Origin: Russula earlei
Taxonomy: Eukaryota > Basidiomycota > Agaricomycetes > Russulales > Russulaceae
NCBI GenBank assembly: GCA_025769875.1
Contig: JAGFNK010000795.1
Location: 1 to 21,585, forward strand
DNA length: 21,585 nt
Reading direction: 5' to 3'
Below the pieces are notes generated by a model. It searched no databases and had not been told where the DNA came from. It saw only the letters and a program-made list of their open reading frames with translations. The translations under genes were made by a program, and so were the position numbers. Shown one piece after another: positions 1-10,014 of the stretch. The first letter of the stretch is position 1, and every line of letters begins with the position of its first letter.

Positions 1-1
1 C

Positions 2-1280
2 ATACGCGACTCCCTGACTACAGCACAGAGCGAACTCACGACCTTAAAGGAGCAAGTCCAGAATATTCAAGTGGCAGTTTCCGAACGGGACAACCAGATA
101 AACGACCTTACGGCTCGGAATTTTGCTCTGCAAGCGGAAAAACTTACGCTTATTGAACGAGGCGACACCATTGGTGCTCGCTACGATGCGAATGATTTAG
201 TATGTTATCATGACGTCGTCCTTGTCTACACTGATTGCTCGAGTCGCAGAGTAACGAAGAGAAGACCCTTGTGAATCGCATACTGGAAGAATCGCGGACT
301 TTTCATGAGAAGCAGATTTTGGAGAAGCAAAATGAGTTGAGGCGTGTGGGTAACGAACCCGTATTATTCTGCAAGTGACTAAAAGCTGGTACAGCGAGAC
401 AACCAAATTACTGAGCAAGAGGCCAGGATAAAGAGCTTGGAGAAAGGCTTAGCGCGCTATCTAAAGTCTCAGGTGTGTTCATCAGGCTTTATAATTAACC
501 ACGTCCGGCATTCTGTAGGATCTCAAATTCACAGCCGGAAACGATGCCCATTCGATTCTGAATCTTTCCAGATTCGCCTTGTCCAGTAGTCCTCCGCAAC
601 CAATGATAGGCGAAGTGGACGTAGACGGAGCGGTAGGTAGCCCCTCACTCTCGGCGCCGTAATTACTTCTCCCCAGACTCTCATTGACGGAGGGGCTGCA
701 GCCATCGTCAGAGCATTTCAACGGCCCTTTTAACGAGGTCAAATCGTCATCTGCTGCCGCTACAGGCGCATTATCAAGTGGTCGCGAGGGCGGCACAATC
801 TTCTCCAGGACCTCTCAAGGATCGCTGGGAGACGGTATGGATCTCGGAACTAACGCATCCCTGGCTGTCAAGTTAGGTAAACACGGTCGTCCACACTCTC
901 AAACCTCTCACGGGGGGACCGGAAATAACAGCGATACAACAAGACCGCAGAGGCGCCTGGTCTGTCGTGTTGCTCTTGCTCTTACGTGGTGAGATGGCAG
1001 TCTCAATAGTGACCAGAAATCTTCCAAAAAGGCAGGGGCGCAAACATCTGAATTGAAAGTGAGTTAGGGTAAACCTCTGATTGGTGTCATCATTTCTCTA
1101 TCACCCAGGGCGAGCCTGAGCTCAAACCCCGGCCGCGCAAACGGAAGGTAAAGCAGACACTCCTCTTTCCCCCCATGGTTGCGTTCAGCCATGACTGTCG
1201 CTCATGTCTTGGTCTCGGACTGGCTTTGGTATCTGGTCTGCGTCTTTGGCCTGGTGATTGCCTTTTCTCAGTCACTGTAA
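2..1280 (+). CDS. Coiled-coil protein with basic C-terminus, 3' part (5' end outside window)
   Basis: I do not recognise this gene. Inferred exons are 2-199, 250-345, about 395 (or 386)-472, 519-632, 702 to about 875, one or two short exons around 950-1060, 1111-1152 and 1272-1280. They are joined by short GT-AG introns, for example 200-249 (GTATGT..CAG) and 473-518. The first three exons form a charged heptad-like helix rich in Q, E, L and R (segments such as VSERDNQINDLTARNFALQ and LVQRDNQITEQEARIKSLEK), so a coiled coil. The later exons are Ser/Gly/Ala-rich and probably disordered. The end is strongly basic (KPRPRKRK, a nuclear-localisation-like stretch), which suggests a nuclear or DNA/RNA-associated protein; this is inference. 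The proposed stop is TAA at 1278-1280 after an acceptor TTTTCTCAG. The exon structure between about 870 and 1060 is uncertain. It converges on the gene at 1421-2001, with 140 bp between the stops. Confidence 0.5.
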
Positions 1281-1420
1281 CGTAGCCCTAAAGAGGTCTG
1301 GAAATGAACCATGTTATAGTGATCCGTTTGATATCGCGGAAACGATTGTGAGCTGGGTGGAGCTAAGTTGCGTCATCCTAAAAATACAACAAAGTACAAA
1401 GCTATTGAATGGACGAAAGT

Positions 1421-2001
1421 TTAGAGTACAATGCCCCCGTCATTAGTCTCGCTGAGTTCGTTTATAGTTGCGTCTGACGGGGGGGCGAGGGGTTCCGCAG
1501 AAGGGGCCCACTTTAGATCGTAGTGACTACCGGACGCGACCACGCCCTTCTCTGCCAGCGCGAGGCTCAGCATGTTGATTCGTTCTTCCTGAGATGCACT
1601 GCATTTGAGCGTACCGTCAAGAAAAAGGCGATATGATCATCATTAAAAAGAGAAAACGACGACTAGAAAGCAGAGAGGGGCACACAGACATGACGGCCTC
1701 GTTCTCCCGTAGGGCCTGGGCCAACTCGGGGTCGTCGGGATGCGCACGTAGTTCGTGCTGCGTATTTTCCAGACGCTGCAGGGAGTTCTGCAGACGTGCG
1801 ATTTCTGTAGAACGGACGGAAGGGAGAGGCAGGGGCGAGAGACGATGGTCATTCATCAATCACACCAAAAGGTAAAAAAGGGCAGCATATGTTATATGTT
1901 AAGGTAAGAGAACAGACCCAACCTTCGGTTATCGTGGCATGGTCGAACTTCAAGGCGTCAGAAAACGAAAATGGTTGCGGGTGCTTGGGACGGTATTCCA
2001 T
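1421..2001 (-). CDS. TMA17: Tma17/Adc17-like proteasome assembly chaperone
   Basis: Three exons on the minus strand: 2001-1923, 1804-1690 and 1598-1421. The introns are 1805-1922 (GTTGGG..CAG) and 1599-1689 (GTCTGT..CAG). The product is 123 residues. ATG at 2001 opens a Pro/Phe-rich start (MEYRPKHPQPFSFSDAL). A helical pair follows, with EEIARLQNSLQRLENTQHEL, then an acidic turn (HPDDPEL), then the family-like helix RENEAVIASQEERINMLSLA; the tail is acidic. Splicing restores the motif across both junctions (TE-EIARL and ENEAVI-ASQ), which supports the exon model. Yeast Tma17 (Adc17) is a stress-induced chaperone that helps pair Rpt6 and Rpt3 in the proteasome base, and has the same two-helix layout with a RENEIVL-type core. 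The assignment rests on this motif and length similarity. The 5' flank is short: the transposon at 2139 starts only about 138 bp upstream of the ATG. Confidence 0.72.
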
Positions 2002-2138
2002 AGCGTTAACTGAAAAGTTAAAGATAGGATAGAGATAGATAGATCAAAAGTGTTCTAAATCGAGGCGAGTGAAGCGCTGAGGTAACCCAGGGCTGGGAAA
2101 TAATGCTGTAATTGCTGTATCGGCGTGAGTCTTTGACA
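2002..2138. promoter_or_regulatory. Short 5' flank of the Tma17-like gene, bounded by a transposon end
   Basis: This is the only unique DNA between the Tma17-like start codon and the MULE inverted repeat. It contains an AT-rich purine tract (aagataggatagagatagatagatc, repeated GATA-type units around 2020-2045). I see no clear TATA box. The promoter role is inferred from position alone. Confidence 0.3.
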
Positions 2139-2203
2139 TTTCGCGGCGGGTTGAATTACCATAAAAGGCGATTGTGTCGGCAAGAGAGTCGGGACTTCAA
2201 TCA
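2139..2203 (+). repeat. Left terminal inverted repeat of MULE copy 1
   Basis: It pairs with the right arm at about 4892-4956. The shared core reads GGGTTGA-TTACCATAAAAGG followed by GATT-TGT-GGCAAGAGA-TCGG. The differences are mostly C/T or G/A transitions. Confidence 0.85.
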
Positions 2204-2290
2204 CGCGTTAACGGATGTAATTTAGTTATATAAGTGTGTTAATAATAAGATAACTCCTTACCATTTTCCCCCTACCAAAAAAAAAAAGAA

Positions 2291-4813
2291 ATGCAATCTC
2301 GTTTCCGATTGATTGGTGCGCCATCTGCATCATCTGCCCATTCCGGCCCGAGCGCCCCTTTTGCGACACAATGTTTCCAGATCACTGCCAATTCTGGAAA
2401 GAGGGGAGGACTCAATTATGACCAGGAGCACAGCGGATACCCCATGGAATGGCCAACAGCAGCCGATTTCAACGTGTGGTGCCAGCAAGAAGAATTGGCT
2501 CACTCAATTGAATTGATTCCATCCAGCACCAAGCATGGGCAGGGATGGACAAAGAAGGTTTTCGTCTGCTCCCGCCAACTATCCGGGGGAGCTTCAAGTT
2601 ATGTAAAGAAGCACCCTGATTGCACATGGAGATCCGAGATCAAGAAGACGGGTTGCCGTTGCCGAATAGTCATCAAGTCTCATGTGGATGTGCCTACCAT
2701 TCTTGGACAATATGCAAGCGAGCATTCCCATGAAATCGGAATTGCTAATCTCGCTTACACACGAATGTCATGCATAGCGTGTGATAAAATTAAATTCATG
2801 CTGTCAAAGAAGGTTGATCCACAGGAAATAGTAAGTGCCTGTATTGAATTTATTTTATTTTTATTTGCTAACTTAATAATGGAAAGGTATGCCATATTCA
2901 GGATCCATCGCCCAATGGCAGCCGAGACTGATTCATCTTGCTCCAGGATGTAAGCTGCATGGCCCGGGAAATGGAAGATGAGATTATCAGGCTGCATCCA
3001 GAGGATGCTATCTCCACCAGGCTCTGGTTGGACAGGTTTACAGATGAAAAAACAAATGTTTTTTACAAAGACAGGCTGCACAGTGCCCCATCTCAATCAA
3101 ATCTGCAGGAGGATGCATATGTATTATGCATCCAGACCTCTTTCCAAATGGAGGCATTCCACCGCCTGGGGAATGGCTTCATTGGTATCAATGCAACTCA
3201 TAATATTACTCAATATCCGGACTTCTTATTATTTACCATGATCACATGCGATCACTGGGGACATGGTGTGTAATATTTACTAAATGTCAATTTAGCGTGC
3301 TTACCTTTTCTGGATAGGTGTGCCTGTTGCCTGGATGCTGGCATCCAATGGAACTTTTTTGTCCATTGGGTCAGGGATGCCAGTCTAGCTATCCGGCCAT
3401 CTATTATTATGACAGATTGTGATGCCACACAGATTGCTGCCCTCAAGATTGCCTATCCAGGAAGTTGGATATGGCTTTGCAAGTGGCATGTGTTGCATGC
3501 GATGCAATCACACTTCAATGCTAACAATTTTCCTGATCTGTGGGATAAGATCAAGAGATGGGTACATACAGATGATCAGGCTGACTTTCTACAAATCTGG
3601 GAGGAGATCTCCACTGATCCTCAGGTTCCAGAAACTTTTGTGAACTATCTTGGGTCTCAATGGATGCCTGTGGTGCATATGTGGTCCATGGTTTACCGGA
3701 AAAATCAACATATCTTTGAGGAAGGGGACACCAACATGTTGATCGAAGTGTATGTGATCCTCCCAATCTAAAGATAAGATGACTCAATCTTTTTAGATAT
3801 CATCATGTCCTCAAATCACATTGGCTCGACAGCAAGCGCAATTGGCAGATCAATCAAATATTATTTGTTCTAGTGTGTCGCATGGTGCCATATTACCAAA
3901 ACAGGCACTAACGGCAGAATGTCAGGCTCAATGGTCGGGACCTGGCAGCTGACAGGCGTCATATAATTTTCACCCGTGCTGAGAGCATCTCACAAGATTC
4001 AATCTTGCACTTTGATGAGATCTGCTTTCATGTTGCTTCACAGTCCCGTTCTGGCACATTTTACTCAATCAATCTGATGAAGTCAACTTGGGATTGCACA
4101 GATTATCCCCAGATTAGATTCTGCAAACACATTGCAGCAATCTACATCCACTTTCCCTACCTCTGTCCTGAGGGGAGCACACAAAAGGAAAGTGCAAATA
4201 AATCACCTGACCCCCATCCCCATCATCTTCTTCATCCACACCAAGGGAGAGCCTAGTATCTCTCTCACAGGAGATCATATCATTATTGCGCGATCTCATA
4301 TCTAGGCTTGAAAACGCTAATCAAACAGCAGAGATCGTTGAGGCTGCACGGGCTGCCAAATACGGTTTGGCAGCCGCAATCAATTTAATTCAAGGCTCCA
4401 AGGTCTTACCTGATAAGGAAGTGATCGCACCCAATCAGAAAATGTGGACGGAGACAGCTGAGCATATGGGTGTCAAACTCAAATGGGGCCCAAAACAACG
4501 GACCAGTCTCCCCAATGCATGGGGATTGACAGTGCGAAGCATCGGCGTTGCTAAGGGAAAGCTCCACCATGTTCACAATGATCTGTACACCAGGGGCAAA
4601 CGGTCGGGCAAGCGCACCAAGCCTGATGCAACATCTGCTGCTGTGAATGCGCGCATGCGTGCCCTCGGGGAACCATCGTCCCTCCCTTGGAACCCCCCTC
4701 CCTCTGATGCCGCTGCCTCCCTTGCACCAGGTCCCTTCGGACTTGCACCGCTGCCTCTAACGGCCTCAACTGTTGCTGTTCCTTACAATACAAAATCTTT
4801 TTTTGTATCAATT
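2291..4813 (+). pseudogene. MULE transposase with SWIM-type finger, copy 1, inactivated
   Basis: ATG at 2291 opens a 180-codon exon with Cys residues typical of an N-terminal DNA-binding region (KKTGCRCRIVIKSH). After an intron (about 2831-2890) comes the core. The first catalytic Asp should lie in GI-D-ATHN, but here it is Asn (codon AAT 3190-3192). The second is the Asp of MTDCDATQ (GAT 3415-3417), followed by CKWHVLHAM, the usual C..H motif. A SWIM-like finger follows near 4089-4133 (D-C-T..FCKHIAA), whose first Cys is Trp (TGG 4089-4091). Other lesions, judged against copy 2: TGA at 2929-2931 (CAA in copy 2), a 16-bp deletion near 3348 that shifts the frame, and TAA at 3909-3911. The core introns, such as the one ending TAG at about 3318, are preserved. 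The tail is Pro/Ala-rich. The protein would have cut and pasted the flanking inverted repeats; this copy cannot make it. Confidence 0.8.
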
Positions 4814-4891
4814 TAATTTATTTGTCTAATAGCTAATAAATAAGTCATTGAATATGTAATTGAGAAAATGATTTGGTGACATTTAAATGCA

Positions 4892-4956
4892 TAATTGATG
4901 TACCGATTCTCTTGCCAACAAAATCACCTTTTATGGTAACTCAACCCACCGTGAAA
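4892..4956 (-). repeat. Right terminal inverted repeat of MULE copy 1
   Basis: Its reverse complement matches the left arm at 2139-2203. It carries the conserved TTACCATAAAAGG and GGCAAGAGA blocks and ends in the GTGAAA that mirrors TTTCRC. Confidence 0.85.
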
Positions 4957-7240
4957 AGAACGCAACTTCTGCTGCCATCTCGCCACCACCCTCACCCTCT
5001 TCTCCGTCACCTCTGTCTGCCATGACTCCCATCCCTCGTCTCCGTCGACCGCCACCACCACTACTTCCCGCATGATGGAGGACTGCCCTCCCTCTCGCTC
5101 TCGACGATTTAACGCACACTGCAGATGCAGACGCAGATGACAACCCCATCCAAGATGAAGATTGACTGAGGACAGTCAAAATTTCCCTTGGGAAGTGTAA
5201 GGTATGTGATCTGGCTGAGCACAGAATCACATGAGTTATACTCACCCTCATGCACGCGTTGTATCTCGAGCTCTTCCTTATGCCCCTTCCTTACATCATT
5301 GTTTGATCTCACTTGGTCTAGATTTCCTTTCATCATGCCTGCCTCTCTGTATATAAACTCCTCAGCTATTCTAGACAAATAACAATTATCTTTTGTGCCT
5401 CTCACTCCAGTCTGCAAAAACCAAGAAGCCAAACTGCTGTGTGCAAAGTGCTCTTCTGCTCCCTTCTGCTCCTACCTGCCCTCAGATCAAGCCCCACAGA
5501 CTCTGCTTGCCTGAACTGGCATGCTACAATGCATTTTCTCCTGCTCTCCTGCTCTGCCTTTCTTTGTGTCTCACTCCCACTCCCAACTGGCCTCGTCCAC
5601 CTTTCATCCTCCCCAACAAATTTGGATGAATAACACATCCTCTTCGCCTCCTCACTCATTTCTACCTTGCTTCCCCCTTCATTCTCTGCCACACATGTCA
5701 TCGCTCCCTGCCCGTTGCCTTTCAAGTGGGCCCTCATTGGGCCATCACCTTTCATCACCTTTCCACCTCCTCTTGCCATTTCTTTACCATTGGATCACCC
5801 ATCTTGGCTTGAGCCCCACGCCTACTCCCAGTTGCCTTGTGTGTGTGTCAGTCACCATTGCCACCACCACTGGATGCCTTATGCTGTTCCCCTTCAGTTG
5901 CCTCAATGCCGGTCCTTGGAACAGCAGTAGAAGGAAGGATTCAAATATTTTGGGGCTACAAGGTACGATACCCTGGTCTGACTCCCCTTACAATCATCTC
6001 TATTTTCTTTCACCTTACAATCACCTTTGTTTCTCTTTTACCTCACACTACTTCCACCCACCTCCAATCACTATACTCTGCTGCCTCAATGAAGTTCTGC
6101 TCTACACAGTCCATACACATCTTGCTCCATGCCTCCCCCTCTTTGTCTCTTCTCCCACTTCTCTTCCAAAATTGCAATGTCATCTTTTAGCATAAATACT
6201 TAGCACAAACAATGCAAAACAGTGTGTGTTGTGTCCCTCTTGAAAGCTGAAGTCCGAGCTGCCCCTAAGACTCCCTGAACATCCCTTCATCATTTTATCT
6301 TCTTCACTTCTTGCTCTGCCCCCAGGCCTTCACTTCAGACAAACACTTGAGGATCTCCATCTCCTCATTTCCATGTCTGGGGTCTTGCCTTGTTTCTCAT
6401 CCAGGTATCTGGTCAATGCTCACTTGTCTTGGTCCAACAGCTTTGCTCCTACTCACTCATGTGCCCCCAGAGACACCACAAGAAATGCAACATCTGCCCC
6501 CATAGGGGTGAACCCAAAATGTGGCATCCTGTGCATTGGCTTTGGAAACTCCATCAGCAACATCACCAATATCCTCATGTGTGACCATCCTCTGGCTCAT
6601 CTATCACTGTAACTACCAAAAGGCTGCCATTGGTAAGTCTAGTCATCTAGTCAGCTCCCTTGAAGGCTTCTCCATTATTTTTAATGTTTATTCACACTCA
6701 ACATGTTATGTGCATAAAATTTGTAAGAATCTCCCTTTATGGAAATGTGAGTTTGGGGGGGGAGAGGAAGGACACTTAAAAAATTTCCATGTGACAACTT
6801 AGACAGAGACAGGGACTCGCCCAATTGAGTTCAAACAATGGACCAGGATATGTCCCAGTCCTCACAGAGGCTTCACACCACATGACCCCAGCCCATCCAT
6901 GCTTCTGTGTGAGTGTCAGGAGTACCTCCTTGCAGCTAAGATAACACTGATAGAGAGATTTGGCAACATTTGCCATGCTCTGGAATGTGGGGTCCACCAC
7001 AGCAAGATAAGGAGATGGTGCACCCAAGGTGTCCCCTTGATGTGGAAAATAAGACTCAGAGCTAACCCTCTCTGAAGGGAACTGTGCTCTGTCCAATATG
7101 CTCTGCAAAAAATAGCAACGAGATCTGGGATATGTATTGAGATGCGATGGTTGAGGCCTACCTACATTGGCAAATCTTTGCACATGTGTGGCAGCTCTGT
7201 GATACTCCCCTCACTTGTAGGAACCTTGCAATAGCTTTTG
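4957..7240. other. Non-coding stretch: CpG island remnant, LTR-like segment, pyrimidine-rich block
   Basis: 4957-5290 still has many CpG and a short Pro/Ser-rich reading (SPPPSPSSPSPL), possibly a gene relic. Around 5195-5410 the sequence has the look of an LTR, with a TATA-like TGTATATAAACTCC near 5349 and a C/T-rich leader after it. I could not fix its ends. 5400-6200 is strongly C/T-rich on the + strand. The open frames there (for example 5521-6195 +) are composed of Ser/Pro/Leu/His and I regard them as composition artefacts. From about 5300 onward CpG is nearly absent. No protein family is recognisable on either strand. Confidence 0.5.
6776..7183 (-). other. Unassigned 135-codon open frame in decayed repeat DNA
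   Basis: This is an uninterrupted minus-strand frame within CpG-depleted sequence. Its residue mix is protein-like (for example GAPSPYLAVVDPTFQSMAN and QKHGWAGVMWCEAS) rather than low complexity. I do not recognise the family. It may be a fragment of a transposon protein or chance. No start context, introns or partners are visible, and it ends just upstream of the left inverted repeat of MULE copy 2. Confidence 0.2.
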
Positions 7241-7311
7241 ACTTTTAGTGGTGGGTTGGATGATCAAGAATTACCATAAAAGGTGATTGGGTCAGCAAGA
7301 GAATTGGGGGT
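7241..7311 (+). repeat. Left terminal inverted repeat of MULE copy 2
   Basis: It matches the reverse complement of about 9888-9953, including GGATGATCAA, ATTAC-ATAAAAGG and ATTGGGTCAG. The extra octamer GATGATCA contains the palindrome TGATCA. Confidence 0.8.
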
Positions 7312-7396
7312 TCAATCACATGTTAAATTACACATATAAGCAAGTTAACAGTAACATAACTACTTACCTTTTTCCCCTACCAAATCAAAAACAAAT

Positions 7397-9868
7397 GTTA
7401 TCCTGTTTCTGATTGACCAGCACATCATCTGGCCCATCTGCTCCATCTGCTGCTTCCAGCCTGAGTGCCCCTTGCACAACACAACATTTAAAATTCAGGC
7501 ATGCCCCTTCAAAGATCATTGCCAATTCTGGAAAGAGGGGAGGTTTTAAATATGACCAGGAGCACAGCAGATACCCCATAGAATGGCCAACAGCAGCCGA
7601 TTTTGACATGTGGCACCAGGAAGAACTTGCTCATGCAATTGAATCCAGCACTGAGCATGGGCAGGGATGGACAAAAAAGGTTTTCATCTGTTCCCACCAA
7701 CTATCCAGGGGAGCTTTGTGTTATGTAAAGAAGCACCCCAATTGCACACAGAGATCTGAGATCAAGAAGACAAGTTGCCATTGCTGAATAGTCATCAAAT
7801 CTTATGTGGACATGCCTACCATTCTTGGACAATATGCAAGCATGACCATGAAATTGGAATTGCTAATCTCACTTGCACATAAATGTCACACATAGCATGT
7901 GATAAAATTAGATCCTTGTTGTCAAGGAAGGTTGATCCATGGGAAATAGTGAGTGTGCATTGGATTTATTTTTAATTGCTAACCTAATGAATTGAAAGGT
8001 ATGCAATATTCAGGATCATCGCCCAATGGCAGCCAAGACCAATTCATCTCACTTTGGGATGTGAGCTGCATGGCCTGGGAAATTGAAGATGACAATATCA
8101 GGCTGCATCCAGAGGATGCTATTTCCACCAGGCTCTGGTTGGACAGATTGAGAGATGAAAATATTTTACAAAGACAGGCTGCACAGTGCCCCATCTCAGC
8201 CAAATCTGCAGGAGGATGCATATGTGTTATGCATCCAGACCCCTTTCCAAATGGAGGCATTCCACTGCCTCAGGAATGGCTTCATTGGTATTGATGCAAC
8301 TCATAATATTACTCAATATCTGGACTTCTTATTATTTACCATGATCATGTGGGATCACTGGGGAAATAGTGTATACAGTAATATCTACTCAATATTTAGC
8401 ACACTTACCTTTCTGGGTAGGTGTGCCTGTTGCCTAGATGCTGGCATCCAATGGAACAACAGACACAATTTCCTTTTTTGTCCGTTGGGTCAGGGATGCC
8501 AGTCCAGCTATCCAGCCATCTATTATTATGACAGATCATGATGCTGTGCAGATTGCTGGCCTCAAGATTGCCTATCTGGGAAGTCAGATATGGCTTTGCA
8601 AGTGGCACATGTTGCACCTAATGTGATCACACTTCAATACAACCAAATTTCCTGATCTGTGGGATAAGATCAAGAGATGGGTACATACAGATGATCAGGC
8701 CAACTTTCTGCAAATCTGGGAGATCTCCACTGATCCTCAGGTCCCACAAAGTTTTGTGAACTACCTTGGGTGTGAATGGATGCCTGTGGTGCATATGTGG
8801 TCCATGGTTTTCTGGAAAAATTGGCATATCTTATTCATTTTTTAGATATTATCATGTCCTCAAATCACACTGGCTCAATGGCAAGCACAATCAGCAGATT
8901 GATTGAATCTTGTTTGTGCCAGTGCATTGAATGGTACCATATTACCAAAACAGGCATGAATGTCAGAAAGTTGGGCTTGATGGTTGGGACCTGGCAGCTG
9001 ACAGGCATCAGAAACTTTTCACCTGCACTGAGAGCATATCACAAGATTCAATGTTGCAATTTGATGAGATCTGCTTTCATGTTGCTTCACAATCCCAGTC
9101 CGGCAAGTTTTACTCAATCCATCTGATGAAGTCAACTTGTGATTGCACAGAATATCTGCGGATCAGATTCTGCAAACACATTGCAGCAATCTACATCCAC
9201 TTTCCCCACCTCTGTCCTGAAGAGAGCACCCAAAAAGCTCCCTTAGAGAGTGCAAATAAATCCCCTGACCCAGAATCCCCATCCACCAGGCCAACGGAGA
9301 GCCTGGTATCTCTCTCACAGAAGATCATATCATTATCATGCAATCTCATATCTAGGCTTGAGGATGCTAATCAATCAGTGGAGATCATTGAGGCTGCACA
9401 GGCCACCAAATACAGTTTGGCAGCCAAAATTAATATAATTCAAGGTTTCAAGGTCTTACCCAATAAGGAGGTAATTGACCCAATCAACATACATGGATGG
9501 AGACAGCCAAGTGTATGGGTGTCAAATGCAGCCCAAAGCAATGGACCAGTCTCCCTGACATGTGGGGACTGACAGTGCAAAGCATCAGTGTCACTAAGGG
9601 AAAGTGCCACCATGTTCACAATGATCTGTATGCCAGGGGTGAATGGTCAGGCAAGTGCACCAAGCCTGATGCAACATCTGCTGCCATGAATGCACACATG
9701 CATGCCCTCAGGGAACTGTTGTCTCAAACCCCTCTCCCTCAGAACCCCCCTCAGAACCCCCCTCCCTCAGATGCCACTGCCTCCCTTGCACCAGGTCCCT
9801 TCAGACTCACACCACCGCCTATTCTAGCAGCCTCATCTTCTGCTGATCCTTACAATAGAAAATCTTAA
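7397..9868 (+). pseudogene. MULE transposase with SWIM-type finger, copy 2, CpG-decayed
   Basis: It is collinear with copy 1. Sites lost in copy 1 are kept here: the first catalytic Asp (GIDATHN, GAT 8293-8295), the 16 bp absent from copy 1 (near 8456-8471), the in-frame QDQFISLWDV segment around 8035-8055 and the full Cys-x-Cys of the SWIM finger (TCDCTEY..FCKH, TGT 9138-9140). The second Asp lies in MTDHDAVQ (GAT 8534-8536), followed by CKWHMLH. Its own breaks are mostly CpG transitions, for example TGA at 7785-7787 where copy 1 reads CGA, plus small indels. Intron positions match copy 1. The Pro-rich C-terminus contains a short duplication (CAGAACCCCCCT twice near 9740-9765). Confidence 0.8.
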
Positions 9869-9887
9869 TTTTTATTGTAATTTATTT

Positions 9888-9953
9888 TCCAGATACATAA
9901 CTGACCCAATTGCCTTTTATAGTAATTTTGATCATCTAACCACTGCTAAAAGT
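9888..9953 (-). repeat. Right terminal inverted repeat of MULE copy 2
   Basis: Its reverse complement pairs with 7241-7311 over the terminal ACTTTTAG, the GATGATCA octamer and the ATAAAAGG core. It has more substitutions than the left arm (TTACTATAAAAGGCAATTGGG). Confidence 0.75.
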
Positions 9954-10014
9954 ACACAACTCACAAAGGAGTACCCATGGTAAAGAGAATGCCACTAATC
10001 AAATGGACAGTCTG
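9954..10014 (+). repeat. LTR-like fragment next to MULE copy 2
   Basis: About 55 bp (CTCACAAAGGAGTACCC..CAAATGGACAGTCTG) match an internal part of the solo LTR at 13052-14013, near 13240-13295. It is a truncated relative directly abutting the MULE right end. Confidence 0.55.

Larger units (their letters stand above)
2139..4956 (+). mobile_element. MULE-type DNA transposon, copy 1 (CpG-rich, defective)
   Basis: The element is bounded by long terminal inverted repeats. The left arm starts at 2139 (TTTCGCGGCGGGTTG) and the right arm ends at 4956 (reverse complement TTTCACGGTGGGTTG). The arms match over roughly 65 bp, including TTACCATAAAAGG and GGCAAGAGA. Between them lies one transposase gene on +. 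No 8-10 bp target duplication is evident at these ends. The same family recurs at 7241-9953 in the same orientation. Unlike that copy, this one keeps its CpG dinucleotides (22 in 2281-2820 by my count, against 1 in the matching part of copy 2). Confidence 0.85.
7241..9953 (+). mobile_element. MULE-type DNA transposon, copy 2 (CpG-depleted)
   Basis: This is a second copy of the family at 2139-4956, in the same orientation. Its inverted repeats are ACTTTTAGTGGTGGGTTG at 7241 and, as reverse complement, ACTTTTAGCAGTGGTT ending at 9953. Both arms carry an extra GATGATCA between GGTTG and the ATTAC core that copy 1 lacks. No target duplication is evident. Differences from copy 1 are dominated by CG to TG or CA. 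The right flank is LTR-like sequence. Confidence 0.85.

Noticed and set aside
5521..6195. Open frame of 224 codons on + in the pyrimidine-rich block
   Set aside because: The translation is dominated by Ser, Pro, Leu, His and Phe, as expected from a C/T-rich strand. Other + frames in the same stretch are equally open and no motif is present.
7385..7609. Minus-strand open frame in MULE copy 2
   Set aside because: It is the antisense shadow of the transposase N-terminal exon, with no independent support.
2139..9953. A composite transposon using the outer ends of the two MULE copies
   Set aside because: The copies differ in terminal sequence (octamer present or absent) and CpG state, and no target duplication flanks the outer pair.
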